This document shows, in pieces, positions 1-11,234 of a stretch of 64,000 nt of DNA (its first letter is position 1; each line of letters starts with the position of its first letter). Below the pieces are notes generated by a model that had not been told where the DNA came from, made no database searches, and saw only the letters and a list, made by a program, of their open reading frames with translations. The stretch is from Salinicola acroporae (GTDB taxonomy: Bacteria > Pseudomonadota > Gammaproteobacteria > Pseudomonadales > Halomonadaceae): assembly GCF_003206615.1 (NCBI RefSeq), contig NZ_PZJW01000006.1, positions 670,117-734,116 of the forward strand. Reading direction: 5' to 3'. The position numbers were made by a program, and so were the translations under genes.

Positions 1-271
1 AGTTGCCGACGATGACGGTGGTGACGCCCTGGCTGATCTTGGGGCGCATCTCCGGTTGGCGAATCGCGCAACTATCATCGTGAGTATGCACGTCAATGAA
101 CCCCGGCGAGAGAAACCGCCCCGCGGCTTCGACCACCTGCGCGGCCTGCGTCGCATCCAGATCGCCGATCGCCGCGATTCGCTCTCCCTTCACGCCGATA
201 TCGGCCACGAATGGCTCGCGTCCCGTCCCGTCGACAACCTGGGCACGACGAATGATCACATCGAATGTCAT
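1..271 (-). CDS. N-acyl-D-amino-acid deacylase (D-aminoacylase), partial
   Basis: Only the N-terminal 90 residues are present; the gene runs off the left edge of the window. The ATG at 271 has GGAGA about 6 bases upstream. The start MTFDVIIRRAQVVDGTG and the strand-loop-strand followed by SPGFIDVHTHDD are typical of amidohydrolase-superfamily D-aminoacylases; the HTHDD segment would carry the first metal-binding histidines. The family removes the acyl group from N-acyl-D-amino acids in the cytoplasm. It lies 37 bp behind an amidohydrolase and an N-carbamoyl-D-amino acid hydrolase on the same strand, so a D-amino acid or hydantoin salvage operon is inferred. The substrate cannot be fixed from this fragment. 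Confidence 0.8.
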   Translation of the reverse strand, partial: MTFDVIIRRAQVVDGTGREPFVADIGVKGERIAAIGDLDATQAAQVVEAAGRFLSPGFIDVHTHDDSCAIRQPEMRPKISQGVTTVIVGN

Positions 272-308
272 GTTGTTCTCCTGATGGCGAGGTGCGGCCA
301 ACGTCTTG

Positions 309-1715
309 TCATTGAGGGGTTTGCAGCATCGTGCCGGGCTGAACGATCAACGCGTCCAGCCCGGCAGCACGCACCGCCTTCTCGCCCACGGGCGTCGTGA
401 TCAGGCGGCCGCCGCGGCCGACCACCTCCTCGCCGTCGAGCAGTCGTTGCCCATGGGCATAGGTCAACACGGGACGACGGCGTTCGAGATCGAGCACGCA
501 GATATCCGCATCGGCACCCACGCCCAGATGCCCCTTGTCGCGCAGCCCGAGGATTCGCGCCGGATGCAGACTCGCCTTGCGCACGAAGCCATCCAGGCTC
601 AAGGCATCGAGATGCACCAGCGCGAGGCCGCGCGCCACGATGTCGTTGCGTGGGATGCCACCGCCGTCGGTGGCCAGGGCATCCACCGCGAAGCGGCCAT
701 CAGGCCGCGTGGCCGTCACCAGCCGCAGACGTGGCTCGGGCGGATTGGCACGAAAACTGATACCGATGAGCGACCCGCAGGCGCGCCAGGCGGCCAGCCC
801 CTCGGCCCCACCCACCAGTTCGATGACGCCGTCGCGCTCCAGATTGACCAGCGCCCAGCCGGCCAGAATCGCCTCGGCCATCCCCTCGGTGGTGGCCGGA
901 TATCCGCCACGTTCGAGTCCGAAGGCGGCCAGTCGGCTGCCGGGAACGCCATCGATGCACTCGCCACTGACACCATTGAACGGCGCGAGATAGGATTCCG
1001 AACGGATATGCGGATGAGCCGCCAGCAGCCGCAATGCCTCTTCGCCCTCGGCGACGGCATCATGGATCTGACCGCGGCAGTAGCTGTTGATATGCGCCAA
1101 GTGAAGCGGATGTCCGGCGCTCAGTTCGCACGCCTCCCGCATACCCTCGATATTGGAGCCGGCCGACCGCGTGCCGGCATGAAAGGCCGCGTACGCACCT
1201 TGCCCTGCAGCCGCTGCGATGGCCTGCGCCGTCGCGTCGGCCGTCAATGGATAGTGCCCACCCAGAAGCTTCAGCCCGATCGCGCCCTGACTCAGGGCGT
1301 GACTCAACGCATCCTCGATATCGCCCCGGCCGGGGTCGGCGGAGGCGATGGTGTGTCCCGGACGCAGATAGTTGACGCAGGCGATGCTCAGCCCGCAACC
1401 GTGACGGACCGCCAGATCGACGACACCCTCGATGGGTCCGGCCATATCCAGCGCGGTGGTCACGCCCGCCAGCGCCAGCATGCGATGGCCGCATCCTCCA
1501 CCCAGGAAGGGCGAGAGATGCACGTGCATGTCGACGATACCCGGTATGACCAGCAACCCCGTCAGATCGTGCTCGCGTCTTGCCCCACCGGCGATGGTCG
1601 GCGCCACCTCGACGATTTTTCCATCGCGCAAGGCAATGTCCCGAATGTCGTGCACCCCGTTGGCCGGGTCGACGACGGTGCCGTTGCGCAGCAGGGTGTC
1701 ATAACCTTCCATCAT
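309..1715 (-). CDS. Amidohydrolase, dihydroorotase/hydantoinase-like
   Basis: This 468-residue metal-dependent amidohydrolase starts at the ATG at 1715, preceded by GAGGTG at 5-base spacing. An upstream in-frame ATG at 1820 would run into the preceding gene and is rejected. Visible landmarks are the N-terminal beta-sandwich with NGTVVDPANG (residues 8-17), the HVH metal motif after PGIVDM (about 63-65), a LKLLGG segment that may hold a bridging lysine, the later HAGT and HLAHINSY histidines, and the C-terminal GVGADADICVLD typical of the superfamily. It follows an N-carbamoyl-D-amino acid hydrolase by 61 bp and precedes a D-aminoacylase. Ring opening of a hydantoin-like substrate that feeds the carbamoylase is the natural inference, but a deacylase or other amide hydrolase is possible. 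Confidence 0.75.
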   Translation of the reverse strand: MMEGYDTLLRNGTVVDPANGVHDIRDIALRDGKIVEVAPTIAGGARREHDLTGLLVIPGIVDMHVHLSPFLGGGCGHRMLALAGVTTALDMAGPIEGVVDLAVRHGCGLSIACVNYLRPGHTIASADPGRGDIEDALSHALSQGAIGLKLLGGHYPLTADATAQAIAAAAGQGAYAAFHAGTRSAGSNIEGMREACELSAGHPLHLAHINSYCRGQIHDAVAEGEEALRLLAAHPHIRSESYLAPFNGVSGECIDGVPGSRLAAFGLERGGYPATTEGMAEAILAGWALVNLERDGVIELVGGAEGLAAWRACGSLIGISFRANPPEPRLRLVTATRPDGRFAVDALATDGGGIPRNDIVARGLALVHLDALSLDGFVRKASLHPARILGLRDKGHLGVGADADICVLDLERRRPVLTYAHGQRLLDGEEVVGRGGRLITTPVGEKAVRAAGLDALIVQPGTMLQTPQ

Positions 1716-1776
1716 CTCCACACCTCGGCGATCAGCGTGACTGTCATGCTCGACATAGCGACCTTCTCCGCGGCGA

Positions 1777-2703
1777 CTATTGCTGGCGCTCAACACCCGT
1801 CTGCGAGGTAATGCGCCCATAGTGTTCGATGCGACGATGACGCGCGAAATCGAAGATGGTTGTCTTGCCGAACTGGCAGCGTTCCATATCGCAGGTCGCC
1901 GTGATCAGCTCGTCTTCCTCGGTCTGCGCCCGGGCGACGACGAAACCGTCGGGATCGACGATGATCGAGCCACCCATCAGCGGAAACCCATCCTCGACGC
2001 CAGCCTTGGCCACGGCCACCGCCCAGGTCGCATTCTGGTAAGCCCCCGCCGTGACGGAGAGTTCGGAGTGATAGAGGCGCTGCTCCAGTCCCTCCCCTCG
2101 ATTCTGGGAGTTCACCGACGGCGTGTTGTAGCCGAGCATCACCAGCTCGACCCCCTGTAATCCCATGACGCGCCAGGTTTCCGGCCAGCGGCGATCGTTG
2201 CAGATGCACATGCCCATCAGCGTGCCTTCGTTGTCGAAGGTCTCGAAGCCCAGGTCGCCGGGTTCGAAATAGCGCTTCTCGAGATGCTGGAAATCCCGCC
2301 CGGTGTCGTACTCGACATGCCCCGGCAGATGTACCTTGCGATACTTGCCGACGATCTCGCCCTCACGGTCGGTCACGATGGAAGTATTGAAATGGCGCCC
2401 TTCCGGCGTCAGCTCGGCATAACCGAACGAGATGGCGATACGGTGCTCTCGAGCGCGGTCGAACAGCGGCTGCGTCGCGGCGTTCGGCATCTCGCGCTCG
2501 AACCAAGTATCGACCTCGGCCTGATCCTCCATGTACCAGCGCGGGAAGAACGTCGTGAGTGCCAGTTCCGGAAAGACCACCAGGTCGCATCCGCTGGCCG
2601 CGGCCCGATCCAGCAGCGCGATCATTCTCGCCACTACCGCTTCACGCGTGTCTCGCTTCTGAATGGCTCCCATCTGAGCCGCGCCGATTACCCATTCACG
2701 CAT
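1777..2703 (-). CDS. N-carbamoyl-D-amino acid hydrolase
   Basis: This 308-residue nitrilase-superfamily enzyme closely resembles Agrobacterium D-carbamoylase over its whole length. The Glu-Lys-Cys triad is visible as E46 in VVFPELALTTFFPRW, K123 in KYRKVHLPGH and C168 in CICNDRRWPE. The segments FQHLEKRYFEPGDLGF and YQNATWAVA are also hallmarks of this subfamily. The enzyme hydrolyses N-carbamoyl-D-amino acids to D-amino acid, CO2 and ammonia in the cytoplasm. The ATG at 2703 has GGTGGA about 6 bases upstream. It lies downstream of the LysR gene (97 bp gap) and upstream of the amidohydrolase, all on one strand, so the set is probably a regulated catabolic operon. Confidence 0.9.
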   Translation of the reverse strand: MREWVIGAAQMGAIQKRDTREAVVARMIALLDRAAASGCDLVVFPELALTTFFPRWYMEDQAEVDTWFEREMPNAATQPLFDRAREHRIAISFGYAELTPEGRHFNTSIVTDREGEIVGKYRKVHLPGHVEYDTGRDFQHLEKRYFEPGDLGFETFDNEGTLMGMCICNDRRWPETWRVMGLQGVELVMLGYNTPSVNSQNRGEGLEQRLYHSELSVTAGAYQNATWAVAVAKAGVEDGFPLMGGSIIVDPDGFVVARAQTEEDELITATCDMERCQFGKTTIFDFARHRRIEHYGRITSQTGVERQQ

Positions 2704-2800
2704 TGCCGATCCACCTGCTGATGTCTTGTTGGTCGGCTCAGTGTCTGGATTCCGGGCGATGATGTCGTATACCGATTCATCGCCAGCCCATAACTTTTGA

Positions 2801-3721
2801 TTAAGGCCGGGAAGCCGGGCCTTCGACAGCGGCGCTGAAACGGACGAACGCCGCTTCGAGGTGGGTGATGAAGAGACGAGCCAGTTGCGAGAGCGGTTCG
2901 GTCCGCGGATAGGCCAGACTCACCACCAGGCGCTGCTCGACCGGCAGGGGAACGGCAGTCAGGTGCCGGCTGCGCCAGCCGTGCCAGGTAAACTCATCGA
3001 TCAGGGCGATACCGGCACCGGCGTCCGCCATGGCGCAGGCGTAGTGCGGAGAGTCGACCTCGGTGGCCGGCCGCCATGGCTCGCCGGCCGCCTCGAAAGC
3101 GGCACGGATATGCTGGCCGAACGGGGTTTCCGCGCCGTAACCGATCAGGTCATATTGGCGGAGTTCGGGCAGCGAGACCGTGTCGCGCGCCGCCAGCGGA
3201 TGGTCGATCGGACAGACGCAGACCATGCCTGCGCGGTGCAGCGGGTTGGCCTCCAGGTTGGGATGATTCACCGGAAACAGCGAGATACCCAGATCGGCCT
3301 GACGGTCGAGCAGTTGGTCGCGCAACTGCGTATGACGCTGGCAATCCAGACTGACCCGGACATCATGCTCTTCCCGGAAGCTGGTGATCGCCCAAGGCAC
3401 GATCTGATGACCGAGACTCGAACTGGCGGCGATGCGCACCACCCCATGGCGCCGCTGAGTCAGGTCATGCAGCGTATTGTTGACCCGCTGGACGTCGCGG
3501 TAGACGTTCTCCACGTCGCGGAACAGCCGACGCGCTTCCGGCGATGGGTAGAGCCGCCCCTTGATACGCCCGAACAGCGGAAAGCCGATGCGCTGCTCGG
3601 TATGGGAGAGCATCCGACTCACGGCCGGCTGGGAAATCATCAGGACGCGTGACGCGCCACTGATGCTGCCGGTGGTCATGATTGCCCGGAAAACCTCGAT
3701 CTGCCGCAGATTCAGCGCCAT
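2801..3721 (-). CDS. LysR-family transcriptional regulator
   Basis: A 306-residue LysR regulator, the usual length. The winged helix-turn-helix occupies about residues 1-62 (LNLRQIEVFRAIMTTGS, then SQPAVSRMLSHTEQRIG), followed by the periplasmic-binding-protein-like effector domain. The start at 3721 is chosen over an upstream ATG at 3778 because the family pattern begins at MALNLRQIEVF and a strong GGAGGGGGAG site sits just before it. It is transcribed in the same direction as the D-carbamoylase, amidohydrolase and D-aminoacylase genes, not divergently. It is the likely regulator of that set, although the effector is unknown. Confidence 0.9.
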   Translation of the reverse strand: MALNLRQIEVFRAIMTTGSISGASRVLMISQPAVSRMLSHTEQRIGFPLFGRIKGRLYPSPEARRLFRDVENVYRDVQRVNNTLHDLTQRRHGVVRIAASSSLGHQIVPWAITSFREEHDVRVSLDCQRHTQLRDQLLDRQADLGISLFPVNHPNLEANPLHRAGMVCVCPIDHPLAARDTVSLPELRQYDLIGYGAETPFGQHIRAAFEAAGEPWRPATEVDSPHYACAMADAGAGIALIDEFTWHGWRSRHLTAVPLPVEQRLVVSLAYPRTEPLSQLARLFITHLEAAFVRFSAAVEGPASRP

Positions 3722-3826
3722 GCTCCCCCTCCTCCCGATGGTCGGACGCGGCCTGATGCCGACGGTCACCCCGGCCACGCCTCCGCTGGAGCCCGCTACG
3801 CTGAAATGCTCCGCCTTATCCGGATA

Positions 3827-5143
3827 TCACTCGATCAAGAGCGAATCGCGATTGAAGAATACCGTCAACGCCCGGATCAGATACGCCGGATCGCGGGTAC
3901 CGGCCGTCTCGCGAATCGAGTGCATGCCGAACTGCGGCACGCCTACGTCGATGGTCGGCACGCCCAGCTCGGTCGCCGTGATCGGACCGATGGTGCTGCC
4001 GCAACCCATGTCGGCACGGGTCACGAACTGCTGCACCGGCACGTCCGCTTCCCGGCATAGGTCATGGAACAACGCTGCCGTCGTGCTGTTGGTCGCGTAG
4101 CGCTGGCTGGCGTTGACCTTGATCACCGGGCCGGCGTTGAGCGCCGGGCCATGGTTGGCATCGTGCTTGTCGGCGAAGTTGGGATGCACGGCATGGGCAT
4201 TGTCGCAGGAGATCATCAGCGAACGCTGGATCAGCCTGACGAAGCCCTCGTCGCCCGCCTCGCCCAGCGCCGCGTTGAGTCGGCGCAGCACATCGGCCAG
4301 GAAGGGTCCCTGGGCACCGCAGGCGCTGGCACTGCCCACTTCTTCATGGTCGTTGGCGACGAACAGCGCGCCCTGTCGGCCATCGGAGGCCAATAGCGCC
4401 TCGACGCCGATGAAGCAGGAGAGCAGGTTGTCCAGTCGCGCGCTGGCAAGCATCTCGCCGCCGACGCCGACCCGCGAGGGAGGCTGAACGTCATAGAACC
4501 CCAGCTCGAAATCGACGATATCCGCCACCTCGAGGCCGTGTTCGCGCTCGATCCACTGTTTCAGCAGGCGATCGAGGTCGGGCGCGTCGCCGCCCTGCAT
4601 CAGCAACGGCGCCATCTGCGTCTGCGCATTGAGGGGCCGGCCGTTGTTGGCTTCGCGATCCATGTGAATCGCCAGGCTGGGTATGATCGCAATCGGCTCT
4701 CTCACGTTCAGCAGCACCGCCTGAAGCTTCCCATCGGTACGGCGAACATGCACGCGCCCGGCAAGCCCCAGGTCACGGTCGAACCAGGGTGCCAGCAGCG
4801 CCCCGCCGTAGACCTGGACACCCAGTTGCAGCCAGCCCTTGTTGACGATCGCCGGTTGCGGTTTCAGGCGCAAGACCGGACTATCGGTGTGGGCACCTAC
4901 CATGCGCAGGGTCTCGAGAGACGACGCCGGTAGCTGAAACGCGATCAAGGCACTATCGTTGCGCGTCACATAATATTTTTCGCCGGCTGACAATTTCCAG
5001 CTGTCAGTTTCCTTGAGCGACCGATATCCTGCCGCCTCCAGCCTGGCCACGAGGTTCGCGGTGGCGTGCCAGGGGGAAGGAGAACGCTGGAGAAAATCGA
5101 TCAAGCGGTCTTCGAGAGCCTTGTCGGCAGCGTGGTCTGACAT
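3827..5143 (-). CDS. apeB: M18 family aminopeptidase
   Basis: A 438-residue zinc aminopeptidase of the M18 family (yeast aminopeptidase I / DNPEP type). It removes N-terminal, often acidic, residues from peptides in the cytoplasm. Landmarks are VGAHTDSPVLRLKP with a metal-binding His-x-Asp, the SARLDNL aspartate, NDHEEVGS carrying the catalytic and metal glutamates, SCDNAHAVHPN, and the C-terminal GCGSTIGPI. The ATG at 5143 has GAGG 6-7 bases upstream; the ATG at 5173 has no ribosome site and gives an unusual extension. It is divergent from prc, and the 133 bp between them must hold both promoters. No signal peptide is present. Confidence 0.92.
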   Translation of the reverse strand: MSDHAADKALEDRLIDFLQRSPSPWHATANLVARLEAAGYRSLKETDSWKLSAGEKYYVTRNDSALIAFQLPASSLETLRMVGAHTDSPVLRLKPQPAIVNKGWLQLGVQVYGGALLAPWFDRDLGLAGRVHVRRTDGKLQAVLLNVREPIAIIPSLAIHMDREANNGRPLNAQTQMAPLLMQGGDAPDLDRLLKQWIEREHGLEVADIVDFELGFYDVQPPSRVGVGGEMLASARLDNLLSCFIGVEALLASDGRQGALFVANDHEEVGSASACGAQGPFLADVLRRLNAALGEAGDEGFVRLIQRSLMISCDNAHAVHPNFADKHDANHGPALNAGPVIKVNASQRYATNSTTAALFHDLCREADVPVQQFVTRADMGCGSTIGPITATELGVPTIDVGVPQFGMHSIRETAGTRDPAYLIRALTVFFNRDSLLIE

Positions 5144-5276
5144 GGGTTTCCTCGGATGTCGGTCTGTAGTCATGCGGACTGACTGCTACAATAGGTCCCG
5201 GACCTGAAAAAGATTCATGGATCCGGTGGTCTTCTAGGGAATAGAGAGTGTACAGGAAACCGGGAGTGCTTCATTG

Positions 5277-7376
5277 ATGACCCTGACTGTCGCCGCTCGG
5301 CACGCGGCCATGTGTTTGCTACTGCTGGCATGGAGCGTCACGGCGCTGGCCGGTCCCACCCCAACCGACGATCAGCGCCAGGCGGCGAGCGAAGTCGCCG
5401 AGTCTCTGCAGTACGGCTCCTATTCGGGAGTCGACCTCGACGACGAGTGGTCGAAACGCGCCTTCCAGCGTCTGCTCGACGTGCTGGACGACCAGCGTGC
5501 CTACTTTCTGCAGCGGGACGTCGATAATTTCAACGATCTGGATACATCGCTCGATGACGCGGTCAAGTCGGGCGACCTGGATCGCGTCTATGCATTCTAT
5601 TCACGCTATCAGGATCGCGTGGAAGCGCGACTCCAGTGGCTGGTGGACAAGGTCGACCGCGGCATCGACTACGGCTACACCAGCGACGAGCGCCTGGCGC
5701 TGGATCGCAAGGACTACCCCTGGGCAGGCAGTGAAAGCGCGCTGGACGACCTCTGGAGCAAGCGGCTGGAGAATGCCGCACTGACGCTGTCGCTAAGCGA
5801 CCAGTCGCCGGAAGAGATCCAGAAGACGCTGCACGACCGCTACACCAACCAGCTCAACCGGGTGCGCCAGACCAATGCCGAGGACGTGCTGGTGCTACTG
5901 ATGTCGGCGGTGACCGGCACGGTGGATCCGCATACCGAATACTTCTCGCCGCAACAGAGCGAGTCCTTCGATATCCAGATGCGGCTCTCGCTGGAAGGGA
6001 TCGGCGCGCTGCTGCAGAGCGATGGCGAGTACGTCAAGGTGTCGAGCCTGGTCCCCGGCGGCCCGGCGGACAAGGCCGGCGTCCTGCAGCCGGCGGATCG
6101 TATCGTCGCGGTGGGTCAGAACGAGGACGGCGACATGGTCAACGTCGTCGGGATGCGCCTCGACGAAGTGGTCGACCTGATTCGCGGGCCAAAAGGCTCG
6201 ACGGTGAGGCTGGAGATCATTCCCGCCAAGGCGGTCGACGTGACCCGGACCCACACCATTAGGATCACCCGGGATACGGTCAAGCTCGAGGATCAGGCCG
6301 CCCACAGCCGGGTCGAGGAGATCCAGCGCGACGGCGAGACCCACAAGATCGGGATCATCACCGTGCCCGCCTTCTACGTCGACTTCGACGCCTGGCAGGC
6401 CGGCGAGTCCGACTACCGCAGCACCACCCGCGACGTGGCCAAGGAGATCGACAAGCTCAAGGCCGAGCAGGTCGAAGGCATCGTCCTCGACTTGCGTAAC
6501 GATGGCGGCGGTGCCCTGCAGGAAGCCAACTCGATGATCGGGCTGTTCATCGATCGCGGCCCGACCGTCCAGGTGCGCGACGCGCGAGGGCGGATCAATC
6601 TCTATGGCGATACCGATGCCGGCGTCACCTATGACGGCCCCCTTGCCGTGCTGGTCAACCGGCTGTCCGCGTCGGCCTCGGAGATCTTCGCCGGCGCGAT
6701 ACAGGATTACGGTCGTGGACTGGTGGTCGGTAGCCGGACCTTTGGCAAGGGCACCGTGCAGACGCTCACCGACCTCAGCCATGGTCAGCTCAAGCTGACC
6801 CGGGCCAAGTTCTATCGCATCTCGGGCGAGAGCACCCAGCACCGCGGCGTCGAACCGGACATCATCTACCCGAGCCTGATCGACCCGGATCAGATCGGCG
6901 AGAGTGCCCTCGACAACGCCCTGCCCTGGGACCGGGTCCGACCGGTGCAATATCGTCTCTACGGCGAGCCGTGGCGCTATCTCGAGGCGCTGCAGGACCG
7001 TCACGAGCAGCGCATCGCCAATGACCCCGATTTCGTCTATCTGGAAAAGCAGGCCCAGTTGAGCAAGCGCCTGCGCGAGCAGCAGACCAGCATCAGTCTC
7101 AATAAGGAGCAGCGTCAGCGCGAAATGGATGCTCAGGAAACCGAGCAACTGGCGTTGGAGAATCAGCGGCGGCGATCGCTGGGCATGGAACCGCTCGATG
7201 ACTGGACCGATGCCAGGGGGCAGAGCGATGGCTCGGACCAGGACAGCGCCGACGCCGAGGCCAGCGGAGAAGACGAGATTCCCGATTCGGACGACGCCAA
7301 GCCCATCGACCGCGCCGAGCTGCAGGAAACGTCCCAGATCCTGCTGGACTACGTGAAACTGACCGCCAAGCGTTGA
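5277..7376 (+). CDS. prc: Carboxy-terminal processing (tail-specific) protease Prc
   Basis: This 699-residue periplasmic S41 protease degrades or trims proteins with nonpolar C termini. It has an N-terminal signal sequence (CLLLLAWSVTALAG), an alpha-helical N-terminal domain, and a PDZ domain around residues 230-330 containing GIGALLQSDGEYVKV. The catalytic core has S466, D477 and K491, with the same 11- and 25-residue spacing as S430, D441 and K455 of E. coli Tsp. The C-terminal tail is charged, acidic and helical as in Tsp. Length is close to E. coli Prc. A TTG at 5274, directly before the ATG, is spaced better from GGGAG and could be the real initiation codon. Two hairpins follow the stop codon. 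Confidence 0.95.
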   Translation: MTLTVAARHAAMCLLLLAWSVTALAGPTPTDDQRQAASEVAESLQYGSYSGVDLDDEWSKRAFQRLLDVLDDQRAYFLQRDVDNFNDLDTSLDDAVKSGDLDRVYAFYSRYQDRVEARLQWLVDKVDRGIDYGYTSDERLALDRKDYPWAGSESALDDLWSKRLENAALTLSLSDQSPEEIQKTLHDRYTNQLNRVRQTNAEDVLVLLMSAVTGTVDPHTEYFSPQQSESFDIQMRLSLEGIGALLQSDGEYVKVSSLVPGGPADKAGVLQPADRIVAVGQNEDGDMVNVVGMRLDEVVDLIRGPKGSTVRLEIIPAKAVDVTRTHTIRITRDTVKLEDQAAHSRVEEIQRDGETHKIGIITVPAFYVDFDAWQAGESDYRSTTRDVAKEIDKLKAEQVEGIVLDLRNDGGGALQEANSMIGLFIDRGPTVQVRDARGRINLYGDTDAGVTYDGPLAVLVNRLSASASEIFAGAIQDYGRGLVVGSRTFGKGTVQTLTDLSHGQLKLTRAKFYRISGESTQHRGVEPDIIYPSLIDPDQIGESALDNALPWDRVRPVQYRLYGEPWRYLEALQDRHEQRIANDPDFVYLEKQAQLSKRLREQQTSISLNKEQRQREMDAQETEQLALENQRRRSLGMEPLDDWTDARGQSDGSDQDSADAEASGEDEIPDSDDAKPIDRAELQETSQILLDYVKLTAKR

Positions 7377-7381
7377 ACGCC

Positions 7382-7411
7382 ACGTGCCGGCCCGACTCGG
7401 GGCCGGCACGT
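7382..7411 (+). terminator. GC-rich hairpin just after prc
   Basis: A perfect 12-bp inverted repeat (7382-7393 with 7400-7411, 6-base loop) starts five bases after the prc stop codon. No T-run follows, so it may act as a transcript-stabilising or factor-assisted terminator rather than a classical intrinsic one. Confidence 0.5.
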
Positions 7412-7435
7412 CCAACCTAGCGCCCTGTAACGATG

Positions 7436-7490
7436 CAGCCCCGCGACAGGAACCCACTCGCTGAAGTCGGTTCGTGTCGCGGGGCTGTTT
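7436..7490 (+). terminator. Second hairpin with short T tract after prc
   Basis: Arms 7436-7448 and 7475-7487 form a perfect 13-bp stem with a 26-base loop and are followed directly by TTT. Together with the preceding hairpin it separates prc from ligB. The stem is strong but the T tract is short. Confidence 0.5.
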
Positions 7491-7550
7491 CGTCGAGACG
7501 CGTCGTCTCCTCCCCCCTGCGGGTCAAGAAAGCCGCCGAATGGTCGTTGA

Positions 7551-9347
<1,797 letters not shown>

Positions 9348-9592
9348 ACCACCGCCAGAATCACCAAAACGCGTCATGGCAGGCCGGCCGTGCCGCGTTA
9401 CAGTCAAGTCGAGCCTACCCGTGCCCGACAGCGCGACTGGGTGCCATCATCCGCCTCGTCGACCCTGTCGGCCGACGACCGCCTGGCGATGGCCCCCGGT
9501 CGATCACGACTCCCGGGAGCAATCACGGATGGCACGCTTGCGTCGCGGCGCTCCTCGCCGACGATGCTTACCGGCATAGAGGGATCGAGACG

Positions 9593-10843
9593 ATGTTCCC
9601 CGCAAGGCGAGCTTTTCTATTCCTGCAAGGCCCCCGCTCTCCGTTCTTCAGTCAGCTCGGAGAGCGGCTGACCGACGACGGGCACAAGGTGGTCAAGGTC
9701 AACTTCACGCTCGGCGACCAGGCGGCCTGGCAAGGTGCTCACGTCGAGACCTTTCGAGACCCTTGGCCGATGCTGGCGGCGTTCGTCACCGACCTCTGGC
9801 AACGCCACGGCATCACCGATCAGGTAGCCTTCGATGACAGTCGACCGGCCCACCGGGAGGTCGTCCGCGCCGCCCGTCGGCGCGGCATCCGCAGTCACAT
9901 CCTGGCGCCGGGATACTTCCAGCCCCACTGGATCACCCTGGAGCGTGAAGGCATCGACGGCCATTCGCTGCTGCCCCGGGATCCCGATTGGTACCACATG
10001 ATCGGCCCGACGCTTCCCCGCCAGCTACCCCCGAGACCGTTCGAAGCGACATTCGCCACGGCCGCGGTCCGGGAACTGGGCTACCGCATGGCGGATATCG
10101 CCACGCCGCTTCTGTTCCGGCATGCCCGCGGTCAGGCCGGGTCCTCGGAGGGAACCCGCTACCGCTCGGCGGTCGCCCGACTCGTCGGTCTGCAGCGTCG
10201 TCGCGCCGACCGCCTGCAGCGCGCCTTGATCAGCGACGGGAAGCCCTACTACCTGTTTCCCACCCAGCCCGCTGCCGCCCCCCGAATCCGGTTCCATTCA
10301 CCCTACACCGACCTGCGGGCGGCCTTGACCCAAGTGGTCGAATCCTTTGCCCGGTTCGCCCCGGGCCACACCCGCCTGGCCATCGTCGACCCCGCAGGTC
10401 ACGCCGGTGCCGCCTATACGCGGCACCTGCGGGACCTGGCGGCAAAGACCGGCCTTGGCGAGCGGTTGGTGCTGATGCCTCCGGGGGATCTGCCAGCCTT
10501 GATCGAGCACGCGTCGGGCCTGGTCACGATCAATGGCAACGAGGGCTTGATGTCGTTGGAGGGCGAGTGCCCGACCCTGGCGCTGGGCGACGCCATCTAC
10601 CGTATGCCCGGGCTCACCGCCCCCAGCTCGCTGGACGACTTCTGGTGCCATCCGATCGGCCCGGATCGCCGCCTATTCCGGAGCTTCGCCCGCACGGTCA
10701 TTCATGCCACCCAGATCAACGGCGACTTCTACAGCCAGCCAGGCATCGATCTCGCCGTCGTCAACGCCGTCTCGCCCTTGACGGCCAACGTCTCGCCCAT
10801 CGAACGCCTGCTCTGGGACTCCCGACTGCCGGTCGCCTCCTGA
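9593..10843 (+). CDS. Second KpsS-like capsule biosynthesis protein
   Basis: This 416-residue protein is clearly paralogous to the KpsS at 39158-40405. Both share the N-terminal FLxLQGxxSPFF, the GHKVVKVNFT block, GYFxPxWxTLEREG, HSLLPRDPDWY and a C-terminal QINGxFYxxPGI. KpsS proteins are beta-Kdo transferases that begin the Kdo linker joining capsule to lipid at the inner membrane. This copy differs near residue 311, where TVNSTAG in the other copy reads TINGNEG, and later blocks are diverged, so its activity may be altered. It is isolated upstream and reads toward the glycosyltransferase block, which is on the opposite strand. Confidence 0.8.
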   Translation: MFPARRAFLFLQGPRSPFFSQLGERLTDDGHKVVKVNFTLGDQAAWQGAHVETFRDPWPMLAAFVTDLWQRHGITDQVAFDDSRPAHREVVRAARRRGIRSHILAPGYFQPHWITLEREGIDGHSLLPRDPDWYHMIGPTLPRQLPPRPFEATFATAAVRELGYRMADIATPLLFRHARGQAGSSEGTRYRSAVARLVGLQRRRADRLQRALISDGKPYYLFPTQPAAAPRIRFHSPYTDLRAALTQVVESFARFAPGHTRLAIVDPAGHAGAAYTRHLRDLAAKTGLGERLVLMPPGDLPALIEHASGLVTINGNEGLMSLEGECPTLALGDAIYRMPGLTAPSSLDDFWCHPIGPDRRLFRSFARTVIHATQINGDFYSQPGIDLAVVNAVSPLTANVSPIERLLWDSRLPVAS

Positions 10844-11234
10844 TTCCTGGCACCCGCGCCTGCCTGGCCCAACCCCGTGGTCCCGTGACACGAACGGCCA
10901 GGAGGTCGCCCCCGGCCAATGACTGCTGTCGGGAACCCCATCACGGCCGCGGCAGGATGCCATGAGGTGACAAGACAACGCCCCGGGAGAGACGTGTCGT
11001 GGCGCTACTGCCGCGAGCGATAACGCGGTATGGCGATCCCATGGCTCATGGCCCTGGGATCGGGCCGCCCATCGAGCCATACCCCGTTCCCTGCCCGACT
11101 CGCGCCCCCTACCGCCGACACGCACTTTCCTCGTCCAAACCCGTGATGCCATACGACGAGCGGCCAGGTGATCGCCACCCGGCCGCTAGTGTTCACTGCT
11201 TGAACTTCCGCGTTTCCCGTCCCGATGCGCGTCC
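10844..11234. other. Convergent intergenic region with one hairpin
   Basis: 391 bp lie between the 3' ends of the KpsS-like gene and a glycosyltransferase. I see no gene here. An inverted repeat (8-bp arms 11034-11041 and 11055-11062, 13-base loop) could be a bidirectional terminator, although it has no T tract. Confidence 0.4.

Noticed and set aside
306..1811. 501-codon plus-strand frame opposite the amidohydrolase
   Set aside because: The minus strand has intact amidohydrolase motifs and a ribosome site; the plus frame is Gln/Arg/Asp-rich without family resemblance.
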